Of a stretch of 57,474 nucleotides of DNA, positions 51,479 through 57,474 are shown one piece after another; position 1 is the first letter of the stretch; every line of letters starts with the position of its first letter. The notes under the pieces were generated by a model. The model was not told the DNA's origin. It did no database searches and worked only from the letters and a program-made list of their open reading frames with translations. The DNA lies in contig CANIBP010000043.1 in NCBI GenBank assembly GCA_947466075.1, positions 1 through 57,474 on the forward strand, written 5' to 3'. The position numbers were made by a program, and so were the translations under genes. The DNA comes from Verrucomicrobiaceae bacterium. Lineage in GTDB: Bacteria; Verrucomicrobiota; Verrucomicrobiia; Verrucomicrobiales; Verrucomicrobiaceae.

Positions 51479-52177
51479 CTACCTGCGGCGGGCGCGTAAA
51501 TTGCGCCATGCTTTTACAAACTGGCCCCAGCCGCCCCCTTCCTCAAGGTGCTGCATCTCTGTGAGCATGCCGCCAGCAATCACTGCCTGTTTCAGGATGG
51601 GCCATGCCTCCTTGGCTGTGTCATAGCGCCATAAACAAAGCGTGACCCAGACTCGTCTTAACCATTCTTCGATGCCGCGCTCATATCTGCGCGGCTGTGT
51701 TCGGATCATTTCCAGCTCGCTCCCAAGCTGTTCAAAAAAGTGAACGTCTCCGGCTTCGTGCCGCGCTCGGATAAATGCTGATGGAATTGATTTGAGGGCG
51801 ATGTTGGCCGGGTAACGGTCACGAATCATTTCCCTCATGTGGTGCAAATAGAACGCGGCCATTCCTTCCGTTTCAGACTCCTTGAAAGCCTTGTTGATCT
51901 TGCGCATCTTTCTTCCGTCTGCTGGGAAAGTTAGGAATGCGTACAGTCTTAATGCAGCGTTTGTATCCGCCAATCCTTCGCGAAGATGTTGAAGAAAAAA
52001 GCCACCCTGGTTTGCGCCGGATTCATCCCATGTCCTGCAATCATGCTCTGCCCGTTCAAGATGCCAACGCGCCTGCTTTAATAGCTGCTGGTCAAACGCG
52101 GGACTGCCATCGTTCAAGCGCATTTTGCGGCATGCTGAAAGTGTGCTGGCGATTTGCTTTGAAAGTTTGGGCTTCAT
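51479..52177 (-). CDS. Unknown 232-residue protein coupled to the integrase
   Basis: A helical-looking protein (RWHLERAEHDCRTWDESG, GLADTNAALRLYAFLTFPADGRKMRKINKAFKES, WLRRVWVTLCLWRYDTAKEAWPILKQAVI). No family was recognised, and no membrane segment or signal is seen. Its ATG overlaps the integrase stop by four bases (ATGA at 52174-52177), so it is made together with the integrase and may act in integration, excision or regulation. Confidence 0.6.
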   Translation of the reverse strand: MKPKLSKQIASTLSACRKMRLNDGSPAFDQQLLKQARWHLERAEHDCRTWDESGANQGGFFLQHLREGLADTNAALRLYAFLTFPADGRKMRKINKAFKESETEGMAAFYLHHMREMIRDRYPANIALKSIPSAFIRARHEAGDVHFFEQLGSELEMIRTQPRRYERGIEEWLRRVWVTLCLWRYDTAKEAWPILKQAVIAGGMLTEMQHLEEGGGWGQFVKAWRNLRARRR

Positions 52178-53655
52178 GCTTTGATCCTTTCTGCCTTTGG
52201 TTTTGTGTTTGGTGCCGTGTGTGCAAACTCTCCTGGTATGACATTGCTCGCTGGTGGTGTGAGCAATGCGCCAAGGCCTGCGGTAATGCGGCGTTTCTTG
52301 TCGGTGTAATAGGCGGCAGTGGTGCTGATTTGCGCGTGTCTCAGCATGCTTTTAGCAGCAAAGATGCCCTCGGTGCTGGCGAGGATTGCGCCAAGCTCTT
52401 TGCGCAATTCGTGAAGCGGCTTGCGTGCGGTGATGCCGTGCTTGCGAAGCCATGCGTACAGCGCCTCGAAGTGCATCTGACAGCGGTAGTTTGTCCGGCT
52501 CGCTGCATGCTTGGGCTTGCGTGTGGACTCGATTACGAAAGCGCCGCTGGCCTGTGCCTTCCAGCCTTGCAGCAAGGTCAGTAATTCGGGATCAAGATCA
52601 ACCTCGCCGATGCTTTCTTCGCTCTTGGGTTCAAAGAACTCGGTGCGCTCAAGGCGGATCACGCCCTTGCTGAAATCCACCTGCTGCCACATGAGAAGAT
52701 CAATCTCGCGCTTTCGCAGTCCGCAGAGCAGGCCAAGGCAGAACACTTTGAAAACCTCGCCTTCTAGCTCAGCGTTGGCGGACTCGATCAGTGTGGCGGC
52801 ATCTATTTTGCTCTGATAGGTGGTGCTGCCCTTTTTTGGCAGTTCCACGCCGGCGAAGGGCAGGGGATCAGGGAGGGTCAATTCAGCGGCAGCATATTTG
52901 CGAATCTTGGCAGAGAACAGCGAGCGAGCACAACGAAGCAGCGTCGCGGCGGAGTTTGCAGCGCGTTGGCGGGCATCTGGCGCGTTTCCGGCCTTTGCGG
53001 TGTACTTAACCTTCCAGCGCTGAACGGCAGCGGCAGTGAGCACGGAAAGGGGCAAGGCGTCCACCTTGGCAGTCCATGCGTCCCGCCCGCCTGCGCGGTA
53101 GTCGAAACGGGAGAGATAAACGATGCGGCGTTTCTTGTCCCGCTTGGGCGTGCCGTTCTCATCCAATGCGGGCTGGTCGCCGATTTCCTCGATTTCGGCG
53201 GCAATCTGTCGGAGGCACTGGCAGTAGGTTGTGAGGGTGGAAGGGGATAGTTCAGAGCTAGCCTTTACGCTCTCCATCCATTCGCCAAGGGTGGCGGGCC
53301 TCTTCTGCTTTACTGTCTCCGGCTTGAAGTGCGCCAGCGTGGCAGGCCAGCCATGCGCGACAAGGTAGAGAAACCGTTCGCGGGCCTTTTCAGCGGCGGC
53401 GGTCTTTTCTGCGGTTTCGAGAGGGAAGCGGTGCCGCTCGCCCCGGTAGTGCATCTGCACGTTGAAATGCGGGCTGTCCCCTGGCTTGTGAACTTTATTG
53501 ATCCAATAGGCGGCGGCGGTCTTGGGCACTGCCTTCTTGGCTTTGGTGTGCAATCCGTGTGCAATTTTTCCGTTCTCGTGTGCAATTATGTGTTCGCTTG
53601 CGTTGGCATGAACCGTTGCAACATTTGCCGTTTCTCCTGGTGAAATCGCATTCAT
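52174..53655 (-). CDS. Tyrosine-type site-specific integrase
   Basis: A 493-residue tyrosine recombinase. The catalytic set is complete: Arg314 (CGLRKREIDLL), a Lys in the FEPKSEES hairpin region (Lys344), His415-x2-Arg418 (LHELRKELG), His440 (MLRHAQISTT) and Tyr449. The core-binding domain lies about 120-250; the N-terminal ~100 residues are the arm-binding part. The right-end arm repeat at 53545-53586 lies inside its first codons. It presumably recombines the 48-bp att at tRNA-Arg. ATG 53655 was chosen; the start is bracketed by a 12-bp inverted repeat. Confidence 0.92.
   Translation of the reverse strand: MNAISPGETANVATVHANASEHIIAHENGKIAHGLHTKAKKAVPKTAAAYWINKVHKPGDSPHFNVQMHYRGERHRFPLETAEKTAAAEKARERFLYLVAHGWPATLAHFKPETVKQKRPATLGEWMESVKASSELSPSTLTTYCQCLRQIAAEIEEIGDQPALDENGTPKRDKKRRIVYLSRFDYRAGGRDAWTAKVDALPLSVLTAAAVQRWKVKYTAKAGNAPDARQRAANSAATLLRCARSLFSAKIRKYAAAELTLPDPLPFAGVELPKKGSTTYQSKIDAATLIESANAELEGEVFKVFCLGLLCGLRKREIDLLMWQQVDFSKGVIRLERTEFFEPKSEESIGEVDLDPELLTLLQGWKAQASGAFVIESTRKPKHAASRTNYRCQMHFEALYAWLRKHGITARKPLHELRKELGAILASTEGIFAAKSMLRHAQISTTAAYYTDKKRRITAGLGALLTPPASNVIPGEFAHTAPNTKPKAERIKA
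53545..53586. repeat. Right arm-type repeats (three GTGTGCAAT units)
   Basis: The first 25 bases (53545-53569) are identical to 47923-47947. GTGTGCAAT occurs at 53546, 53557 and 53578, at 11- and 21-base steps, i.e. on one helix face. They lie inside the 5' end of the integrase gene, 111-151 bases from attR. Confidence 0.65.
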
Positions 53656-53677
53656 GGGTAAACATAAGCGAACACAT
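53588..53677. repeat. 12-bp inverted repeat bracketing the integrase start
   Basis: ATGTGTTCGCTT (53588-53599) and its exact complement AAGCGAACACAT (53666-53677) flank the integrase ATG (53655) with 66 bases between. The pair could be binding sites for integrase, the small HTH protein or a repressor, or define the integrase promoter zone. Confidence 0.6.
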
Positions 53678-53696
53678 GATAACAGGCAACATTAGA

Positions 53697-53744
53697 ACTA
53701 CGGATCAGAAGGTTAGAGGTTCGAATCCTCTGGGGTGCGCCACT
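53697..53744 (+). repeat. attR: second 48-bp copy of the tRNA-Arg 3' end
   Basis: Identical to 47829-47876. It contains the anticodon loop to CCA portion of tRNA-Arg without the 5' half, so it is not a functional tRNA. It marks the right border of the element; the chromosome resumes with ordinary genes after it. Confidence 0.93.
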
Positions 53745-53809
53745 TTTCATTGAAGGTAACAGTCGGAGATGAAACAGAGTAGCCGTTGAGTAAATTGATG
53801 TAACCAGCG

Positions 53810-54664
53810 TTAGGCCACCAACAATTCTGGTTGCGGTGCTGGCAGAGCTAGCGGCTTCTCGCTTATGGCACTGACATCCATGCTTGGTGTTGTGCCTTTG
53901 GGCTGGCGACCGGTCAGACGGCAGAAGTCGTGGTAGCTGAGCACTTCAAAGGTGCGGTCGAGATGCTCGACAACGACAGTCATGCTTTCGACCCAATCAC
54001 CGGAGTTCAGATAGTGAACATCGTCGATCATCTTGTCGGCCGGGGTGTGGATGTGGCCGCAGATGATGCCGTGGCAGTTTTTCCAGCGGGCGAGGTTCTG
54101 AAGTTGTTCCTCGTAGCGACCAACAAAGCTGACGGCCTGCTTGACCTTCAATTTCACCCAGCGGCTGAGGGAGAAACCTTCCTTGCCGCGCCAGTGACGC
54201 CAGGCGTTGTAAGTACGATTGAGGCGTAGCAGCAGGTCGTAGCCGATGGCTCCTGCCTTCGCCAACCACACATGGTTGGTGGTCAGATGGTCGAAGCCAT
54301 CGCCGTGGACGACAAGGTAGCGTCCGTGCGGTGACTCATGAATGTGTTCATCGACGAGCGAAAGGCCGCCAATTTTGAAGGGGAGAAACTGCTCCAGGAT
54401 GTCATCATGGTTGCCACGCAGGTAGATGACCTCGGTGCCTTCTTTTTCCATTTTCTTGAGCACGGTGCGCACGAAGTGGGTGTGCTCCTGGGTCCAGCGC
54501 CCCGAGGTTTTTAGCGCCCAGACATCCACGATGTCGCCGTTGAGCACGAGTTTCTCGCAGTTGCAGTGGCGGATGAGATGTGCCGCCTGCACGGCTTTGG
54601 AATCAGCCATGCCGAGGTGAACGTCGGACATGAAGAGCGTCTTGATGCGGAGCTTGGTTTTCAT
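53810..54664 (-). CDS. LpxH-like UDP-2,3-diacylglucosamine diphosphatase family phosphoesterase
   Basis: A 284-residue calcineurin-like metallophosphoesterase. It has all metal motifs: SDVHLG (Asp14, His16), NGDIVD (Asp44), RGNHDD (Asn85, His86), VVHGDGFD (His120) and CGHIHTPA. The layout between motifs fits the LpxH/YbbF subgroup, which removes UMP from UDP-diacylglucosamine in lipid A synthesis, but YbbF relatives of other function exist. The start MKTKLRIKTLFMSDVHLG puts the first motif at the usual place; no Shine-Dalgarno is visible. It lies just outside the element's right border. Confidence 0.83.
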   Translation of the reverse strand: MKTKLRIKTLFMSDVHLGMADSKAVQAAHLIRHCNCEKLVLNGDIVDVWALKTSGRWTQEHTHFVRTVLKKMEKEGTEVIYLRGNHDDILEQFLPFKIGGLSLVDEHIHESPHGRYLVVHGDGFDHLTTNHVWLAKAGAIGYDLLLRLNRTYNAWRHWRGKEGFSLSRWVKLKVKQAVSFVGRYEEQLQNLARWKNCHGIICGHIHTPADKMIDDVHYLNSGDWVESMTVVVEHLDRTFEVLSYHDFCRLTGRQPKGTTPSMDVSAISEKPLALPAPQPELLVA

Positions 54665-54845
54665 GGGAGGTGGGCCTGTGGAATCAGGTGAGGCGAGAGC
54701 ACGGCTCTGTGAATAAGTTTCACTTATGTTAACAAATGAGATTCCGCTACATTTGCTGGAACCAAAGATGGCCTGTGAAACCTTTTCGTCACACGCGAGG
54801 CTGGTGAATGTGAATCCCGGCCACGATTCCGCCATGAGTGGACGT

Positions 54846-55070
54846 TTAGCGTTTCTCAGGGATTTTCACCTGCCAAGCTTGGCTAGATTCTGGCTTGTTG
54901 TCTTTACCCTTGTGGGTGCGATGGCCATGCGCCTGCCAGATAAGATGAGTGCAGGCGATGAAGACGAGCAGTGCCAGCAGCGGGCCGCCGTAGTGGCGCA
55001 GAAAACGCGTTTTCCTGCGCCACGAAAGGAAGCGGTAAAGGTCGTCGTGCCGAGTGTTGAACATCCCCAT
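54846..55070 (-). CDS. Small single-span membrane protein (tentative)
   Basis: A 74-residue reading frame (MGMFNTRHDDLYRFLSWRRK...) with one membrane segment (YGGPLLALLVFIACTHLIW), a basic N-terminal side and a charged tail. No family was recognised. GGGG precedes a second ATG two codons in. It fills the gap between two same-strand genes; existence is plausible but not certain. Confidence 0.45.
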   Translation of the reverse strand: MGMFNTRHDDLYRFLSWRRKTRFLRHYGGPLLALLVFIACTHLIWQAHGHRTHKGKDNKPESSQAWQVKIPEKR

Positions 55071-55135
55071 TGATTGATTGCGGCGGCGCTGGCTTCAAAC
55101 AGGATCGGGTGACAGTATGTGACTGCCACAGGCAC

Positions 55136-56914
55136 TCAGCGAAAAATTGCATCCACACCCATGGCACTGTCACGGGCGAACTCGGGGATCCAGCGTGGCC
55201 GGCGTTTGGCGATCACGCGGTAGATCATCGAGAGCAGATGCAGGGTGATGAGGCGGTCCACGATGCGGTAGCCGCGCTGACGACGGAACAGCAGCTTGAT
55301 GCCCCAGGCGAGATAACGTGGCTGCAGCAGCAGCGGTTTGAAGTCCAGCTTCACGCGGTAGCGATAGCGCGGTCCGCTTTTGGGATACTTGGCTTTATAG
55401 GCTTTCTTGGCGGCACGAATGCACTCGATCAATGACTCATCGTCACTACCAAAGCAGTATTCGCGTGCCATGGCGAGAAGCTGGAAGGTGTCATACATGA
55501 AGTCGATGTCTGCGACCGGCATGCCCGCCTGCGCTGCAAGAGTTTTCATCTGCGTGATGCGTTCCAACGAGCGCGTTGCGGCCCGCAGGCAGCCTTCGGG
55601 GTCTTGCACGAAGAAGCGCAGCACCCGGCGCACGCTGTGGCTGATGAAGATGTTGTGCCAGTACACCTGGAGCAGCGGTGGAATGCGCACGCGCCTGAAA
55701 AACAGCTTCTGTCGAGCGAAGTCTTCGACGTAAAGCAGTTCACGGATGACTTCATCGGACAGGCGCAGCAGTTCCAGCAGCGCACGATCATCTGGACACT
55801 GAATCCTCTGTGCAAACTCACGCACGGCATCCTCGACGAGCGCTTGATCCCTGAACAGCCGTAGCGTGACGAAGGTGTTCAGCTCTGTCCACACGGCATT
55901 GTCATCAATGAAGGCCAATCGACGAAATGGCACCCAGCCGCCGGTCTGGCACCACACCATGCAGCCCACCACGTTCTCTGCGTGCCGCAGTTCCTGTGCA
56001 TAGCGCTCATACTCCCAGCCGACGAAGGACGGATACTCGCCGCAGCCTTCATACTCGCGCCGGGTTTGCAGTTCGATGATTTTCGCGACCTTGGTGCGGA
56101 AGAAGTTTCGGTTGAGCGGCAGGTAGCGGAAGAAATCGCTCTCGCCGTATTTCATCGAGACGATCAGCGCTGGACTGTCCAGGCCGTCGAGCACTTGGGC
56201 GAAGGTGCGGCGATGCCACATCAGATCGCCAATGGCATAGGCACCGACGGTCCAGGTGCGGAAGACCAGCTTGCGGCGATGTCTTTCAAAGACGGGCAGC
56301 AGCAGTTTGAGAAAGCTGTTCGCCTGCGATGGCTGTTTGATGTGCAGCTCACTTTGAAAGTCGTCCTTCACATCGCGCCCGTCGGATTCACCGATGCGGA
56401 TGATGACTCCGGCAATCTGCGGGAACTCGGCGAGGAATCCGTCCAGCAGATCGCGCACAAAGACCTCGGGCTGCACGTCACGGGCACGAATGGCCGGCGT
56501 GGACGAGAAAAAATCCATCGTGAGATAGATGGCGAGGTCATGTTTTTGAAGGATCTCGAAGCAGCGGGTAAATTCCTCACGATAGAGGGCGATCTTGGTG
56601 CGGATTTCTGGCTCATACCACTCGTGGTCGGCCAGATGCGTGACGTCGTCGAGCGAGACGGCGTTGTAGCCGATGTCTTTCACTTCCCGGGCAAAGGTAT
56701 CGAGATCGGCACGAATCTGGGTCCATTGTGGGCTGCGTTGCGGCTCTTGAAGCTGGAGATGATCGAAGGGAATCTTCGACCAGTTGATGGTGCGGCGTTG
56801 CAGGCCGCGAAAGAACGGGCCAATGGCGTCGATGAGATAAAGAGAGTCGGGCACGGCCGATGCTAAAGGCTTTTGTTGTACAGCATGAGCAACGAAATCG
56901 TCACGCATTGACAT
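55136..56914 (-). CDS. GH67-like TIM-barrel protein of unknown function
   Basis: A 592-residue cytoplasmic protein without signal. The central part resembles alpha-glucuronidase (GH67)-type TIM barrels: KDIGYNAVSLDDVTHL, HDLAIYLTMDFFSSTP, IAGVIIRIGESDG (Glu176), KLVFRTWTVGAYAIGDLMWH, SPALIVSMKYGESDFF and GYPSFVGWEYERY-like YPSFVGWEYERY. The final ~200 residues are helical and basic (VYWHNIFISHSVRRVLRFF; RPRYLAWGIKLLFRRQ). Without a signal peptide and with an odd C-terminus it is unlikely to be a simple secreted xylan enzyme. The ATG is preceded by AGAGG at a short spacing; an ATG at 56908 is an alternative. Confidence 0.5.
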   Translation of the reverse strand: MSMRDDFVAHAVQQKPLASAVPDSLYLIDAIGPFFRGLQRRTINWSKIPFDHLQLQEPQRSPQWTQIRADLDTFAREVKDIGYNAVSLDDVTHLADHEWYEPEIRTKIALYREEFTRCFEILQKHDLAIYLTMDFFSSTPAIRARDVQPEVFVRDLLDGFLAEFPQIAGVIIRIGESDGRDVKDDFQSELHIKQPSQANSFLKLLLPVFERHRRKLVFRTWTVGAYAIGDLMWHRRTFAQVLDGLDSPALIVSMKYGESDFFRYLPLNRNFFRTKVAKIIELQTRREYEGCGEYPSFVGWEYERYAQELRHAENVVGCMVWCQTGGWVPFRRLAFIDDNAVWTELNTFVTLRLFRDQALVEDAVREFAQRIQCPDDRALLELLRLSDEVIRELLYVEDFARQKLFFRRVRIPPLLQVYWHNIFISHSVRRVLRFFVQDPEGCLRAATRSLERITQMKTLAAQAGMPVADIDFMYDTFQLLAMAREYCFGSDDESLIECIRAAKKAYKAKYPKSGPRYRYRVKLDFKPLLLQPRYLAWGIKLLFRRQRGYRIVDRLITLHLLSMIYRVIAKRRPRWIPEFARDSAMGVDAIFR

Positions 56915-56969
56915 GAACCTCTGTTGTACGACGAGATCGTAACATGGGAGTCTTTGGCAGTCATGCAGT

Positions 56970-57313
56970 AATGCCGTCACAATCAGGCCATCCAGAATAT
57001 GAGCAAAAATTTAGTAGTGAGAATAGGTCGTCGCCCGACCTGATCTTGCTCAAAGACACTGAGGTCATGCCCGACTTTAAATAGCAGAACAATGATGTTT
57101 CTGTCTTCGGTACGATCAGCGGCAACCAGGCGCTAAACATCACCGAGCACGACACCAATAGCCAAAGCGGCTTGCCCTTCCTCTTGCGTCTCCCAAATGC
57201 TCGAACAGGCCAAGTTCGGCGACTACAGCGCTAATTTCGACCAAGCCGCCGAGTTTGCCGGCATGCCTGAAACCATCGCCCCCCGTGCCATTCCCGCCAA
57301 CGAAGATAAACCT
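56970..57313 (+). pseudogene. Degraded coding remnant before the IS5-type fragment
   Basis: A protein-like plus-strand frame runs from about 56970 (GHPEYEQKFSSENRSSPDL) to a stop at 57082. It continues in the same frame (QNNDVSVFGTISGNQALNIT) to a stop at 57232. After a +1 shift another stretch, FGDYSANFDQAAEFAGMPE, reads to about 57313, where the IS5-like end begins. Stops plus frameshift suggest a decayed gene; no family was recognised. The rest of 56915-57331 shows no other gene. Confidence 0.35.
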
Positions 57314-57331
57314 AGGCCGTGTTTGAAACCC

Positions 57332-57474
57332 TCAAAAGCCATACCGAAGCCAGTCGATGACAGAAGCGAAATGGATAAGAGAAAGGAAGTGTGCGGCAAG
57401 TTTATCACGGCGCGTGCTCGCTGAAGCCCAGCGTTTCAGGCGGCAGAAGTAGTTCTCCACTTTGTAGCGCTGAC
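57332..57474 (-). mobile_element. IS5-type transposase C-terminus, cut by window edge
   Basis: On the minus strand the last ~47 codons read RYKVENYFCRLKRWASASTR followed by RDKLAAHFLSLI...WLRYGF and stop at 57332. The R-Y-x-V-E-N-x-F-x-R-L-K-x-W/F motif with Asp-Lys-Leu-Ala is the C-terminal signature of IS5-family (IS1031/IS427-like) DDE transposases. The bases GGCCGTGTTTGAAACC at 57315-57330 look like its terminal inverted repeat, adjacent to CTAG, a typical IS5-family target. The rest lies outside the window. Confidence 0.75.

Larger units (their letters stand above)
47829..53744. mobile_element. Integrative element in tRNA-Arg with integrase, primase and iterons
   Basis: About 5.9 kb lies between two perfect 48-bp copies of the tRNA-Arg 3' end. 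It carries, from right to left on the minus strand, tyrosine integrase, a 232-residue unknown, small excisionase-like HTH, HNH-like Cys/His protein, VirE_N/AEP-type primase and a winged-helix-like protein, plus one plus-strand secreted protein. Paired AAGGT repeats next to attL look like an origin. GTGTGCAAT arm-site repeats occur at both ends. This arrangement resembles phage satellites and small replicating integrative elements. No structural, packaging or conjugation gene is visible, so spread would need a helper. Confidence 0.85.

Noticed and set aside
53697..53744. Second tRNA-Arg
   Set aside because: Only the 3' part from the anticodon loop is present and the 5' half is missing; it is the attR copy.
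55982..56866. 294-codon open frame antisense to the GH67-like gene
   Set aside because: No motif; the sense frame has barrel-like strands and a plausible ribosome-binding site.

Overview
The window looks like a piece of a Verrucomicrobiota chromosome, most likely Verrucomicrobiaceae (Prosthecobacter/Verrucomicrobium-like). The taxonomic call is an inference. It rests on a PSD1/DUF1501 gene pair, a PVC-type CxxCH protein, DUF1080 and DUF937 proteins, a secreted PQQ-type giant protein, GC-rich coding sequence, and very few recognisable Shine-Dalgarno sequences before the chosen starts.

Layout. 1-310: tail of an IS3-type transposase, then a decayed second copy of the 3' end of the next gene. 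311-12203: secreted FAD oxidoreductase, glycine-zipper lipoprotein, YeiH-type transporter convergent with an Rrf2 regulator, RarA, a 3D-domain lipoprotein, an esterase, a PVC cytochrome/propeller protein and a flavodoxin-less CysJ-like reductase. 12225-17242: lipoprotein, HerA-like ATPase, S9 peptidase. 17304-18242: an atypical gene with a HEPN-type R-x4-H motif. 18300-25811: DUF1080 protein, outer-membrane barrel, DUF1501 and PSD1/LamG proteins, all on the minus strand. 25923-26599: VapBC-type toxin-antitoxin pair. 26589-30626: compact minus-strand run of tRNA-Pro, YbjN, PH-domain protein, histidine kinase and LuxR-type regulator. 30736-47699: LMF-family membrane protein, a 1328-residue PQQ propeller with an embedded methyltransferase-like fold, several small unknown proteins, LprI-like, VF530, spermidine-synthase-like, SGNH-like, MsbA-like ABC exporter, FtsX-like permease, YidB and HtpG.

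The most interesting region is 47829-53744, a compact integrated element of about 5.9 kb in the 3' part of tRNA-Arg(ACG). It is bounded by a perfect 48-bp direct repeat. Apart from one gene, its coding genes form a minus-strand series: tyrosine integrase, unknown 232-residue protein, small excisionase-like HTH, Cys/His HNH-like protein, a VirE_N/AEP-type primase without a helicase, and a winged-helix-like protein. The exception is a secreted protein on the plus strand. Next to attL lie four paired repeats (AAGGT-N6-AAGGT) that look like replication iterons. Both ends share a 25-bp repeat built from GTGTGCAAT units like integrase arm sites, and a 12-bp inverted repeat brackets the integrase start. 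The layout suggests a small satellite-like or self-replicating integrative element. No capsid, packaging, relaxase or known defence gene is visible.

Beyond the element are an LpxH-like phosphoesterase, a small membrane protein and a GH67-like TIM-barrel protein. The window ends in degraded coding sequence cut by an IS5-type transposase fragment. No rRNA gene or CRISPR array was seen.
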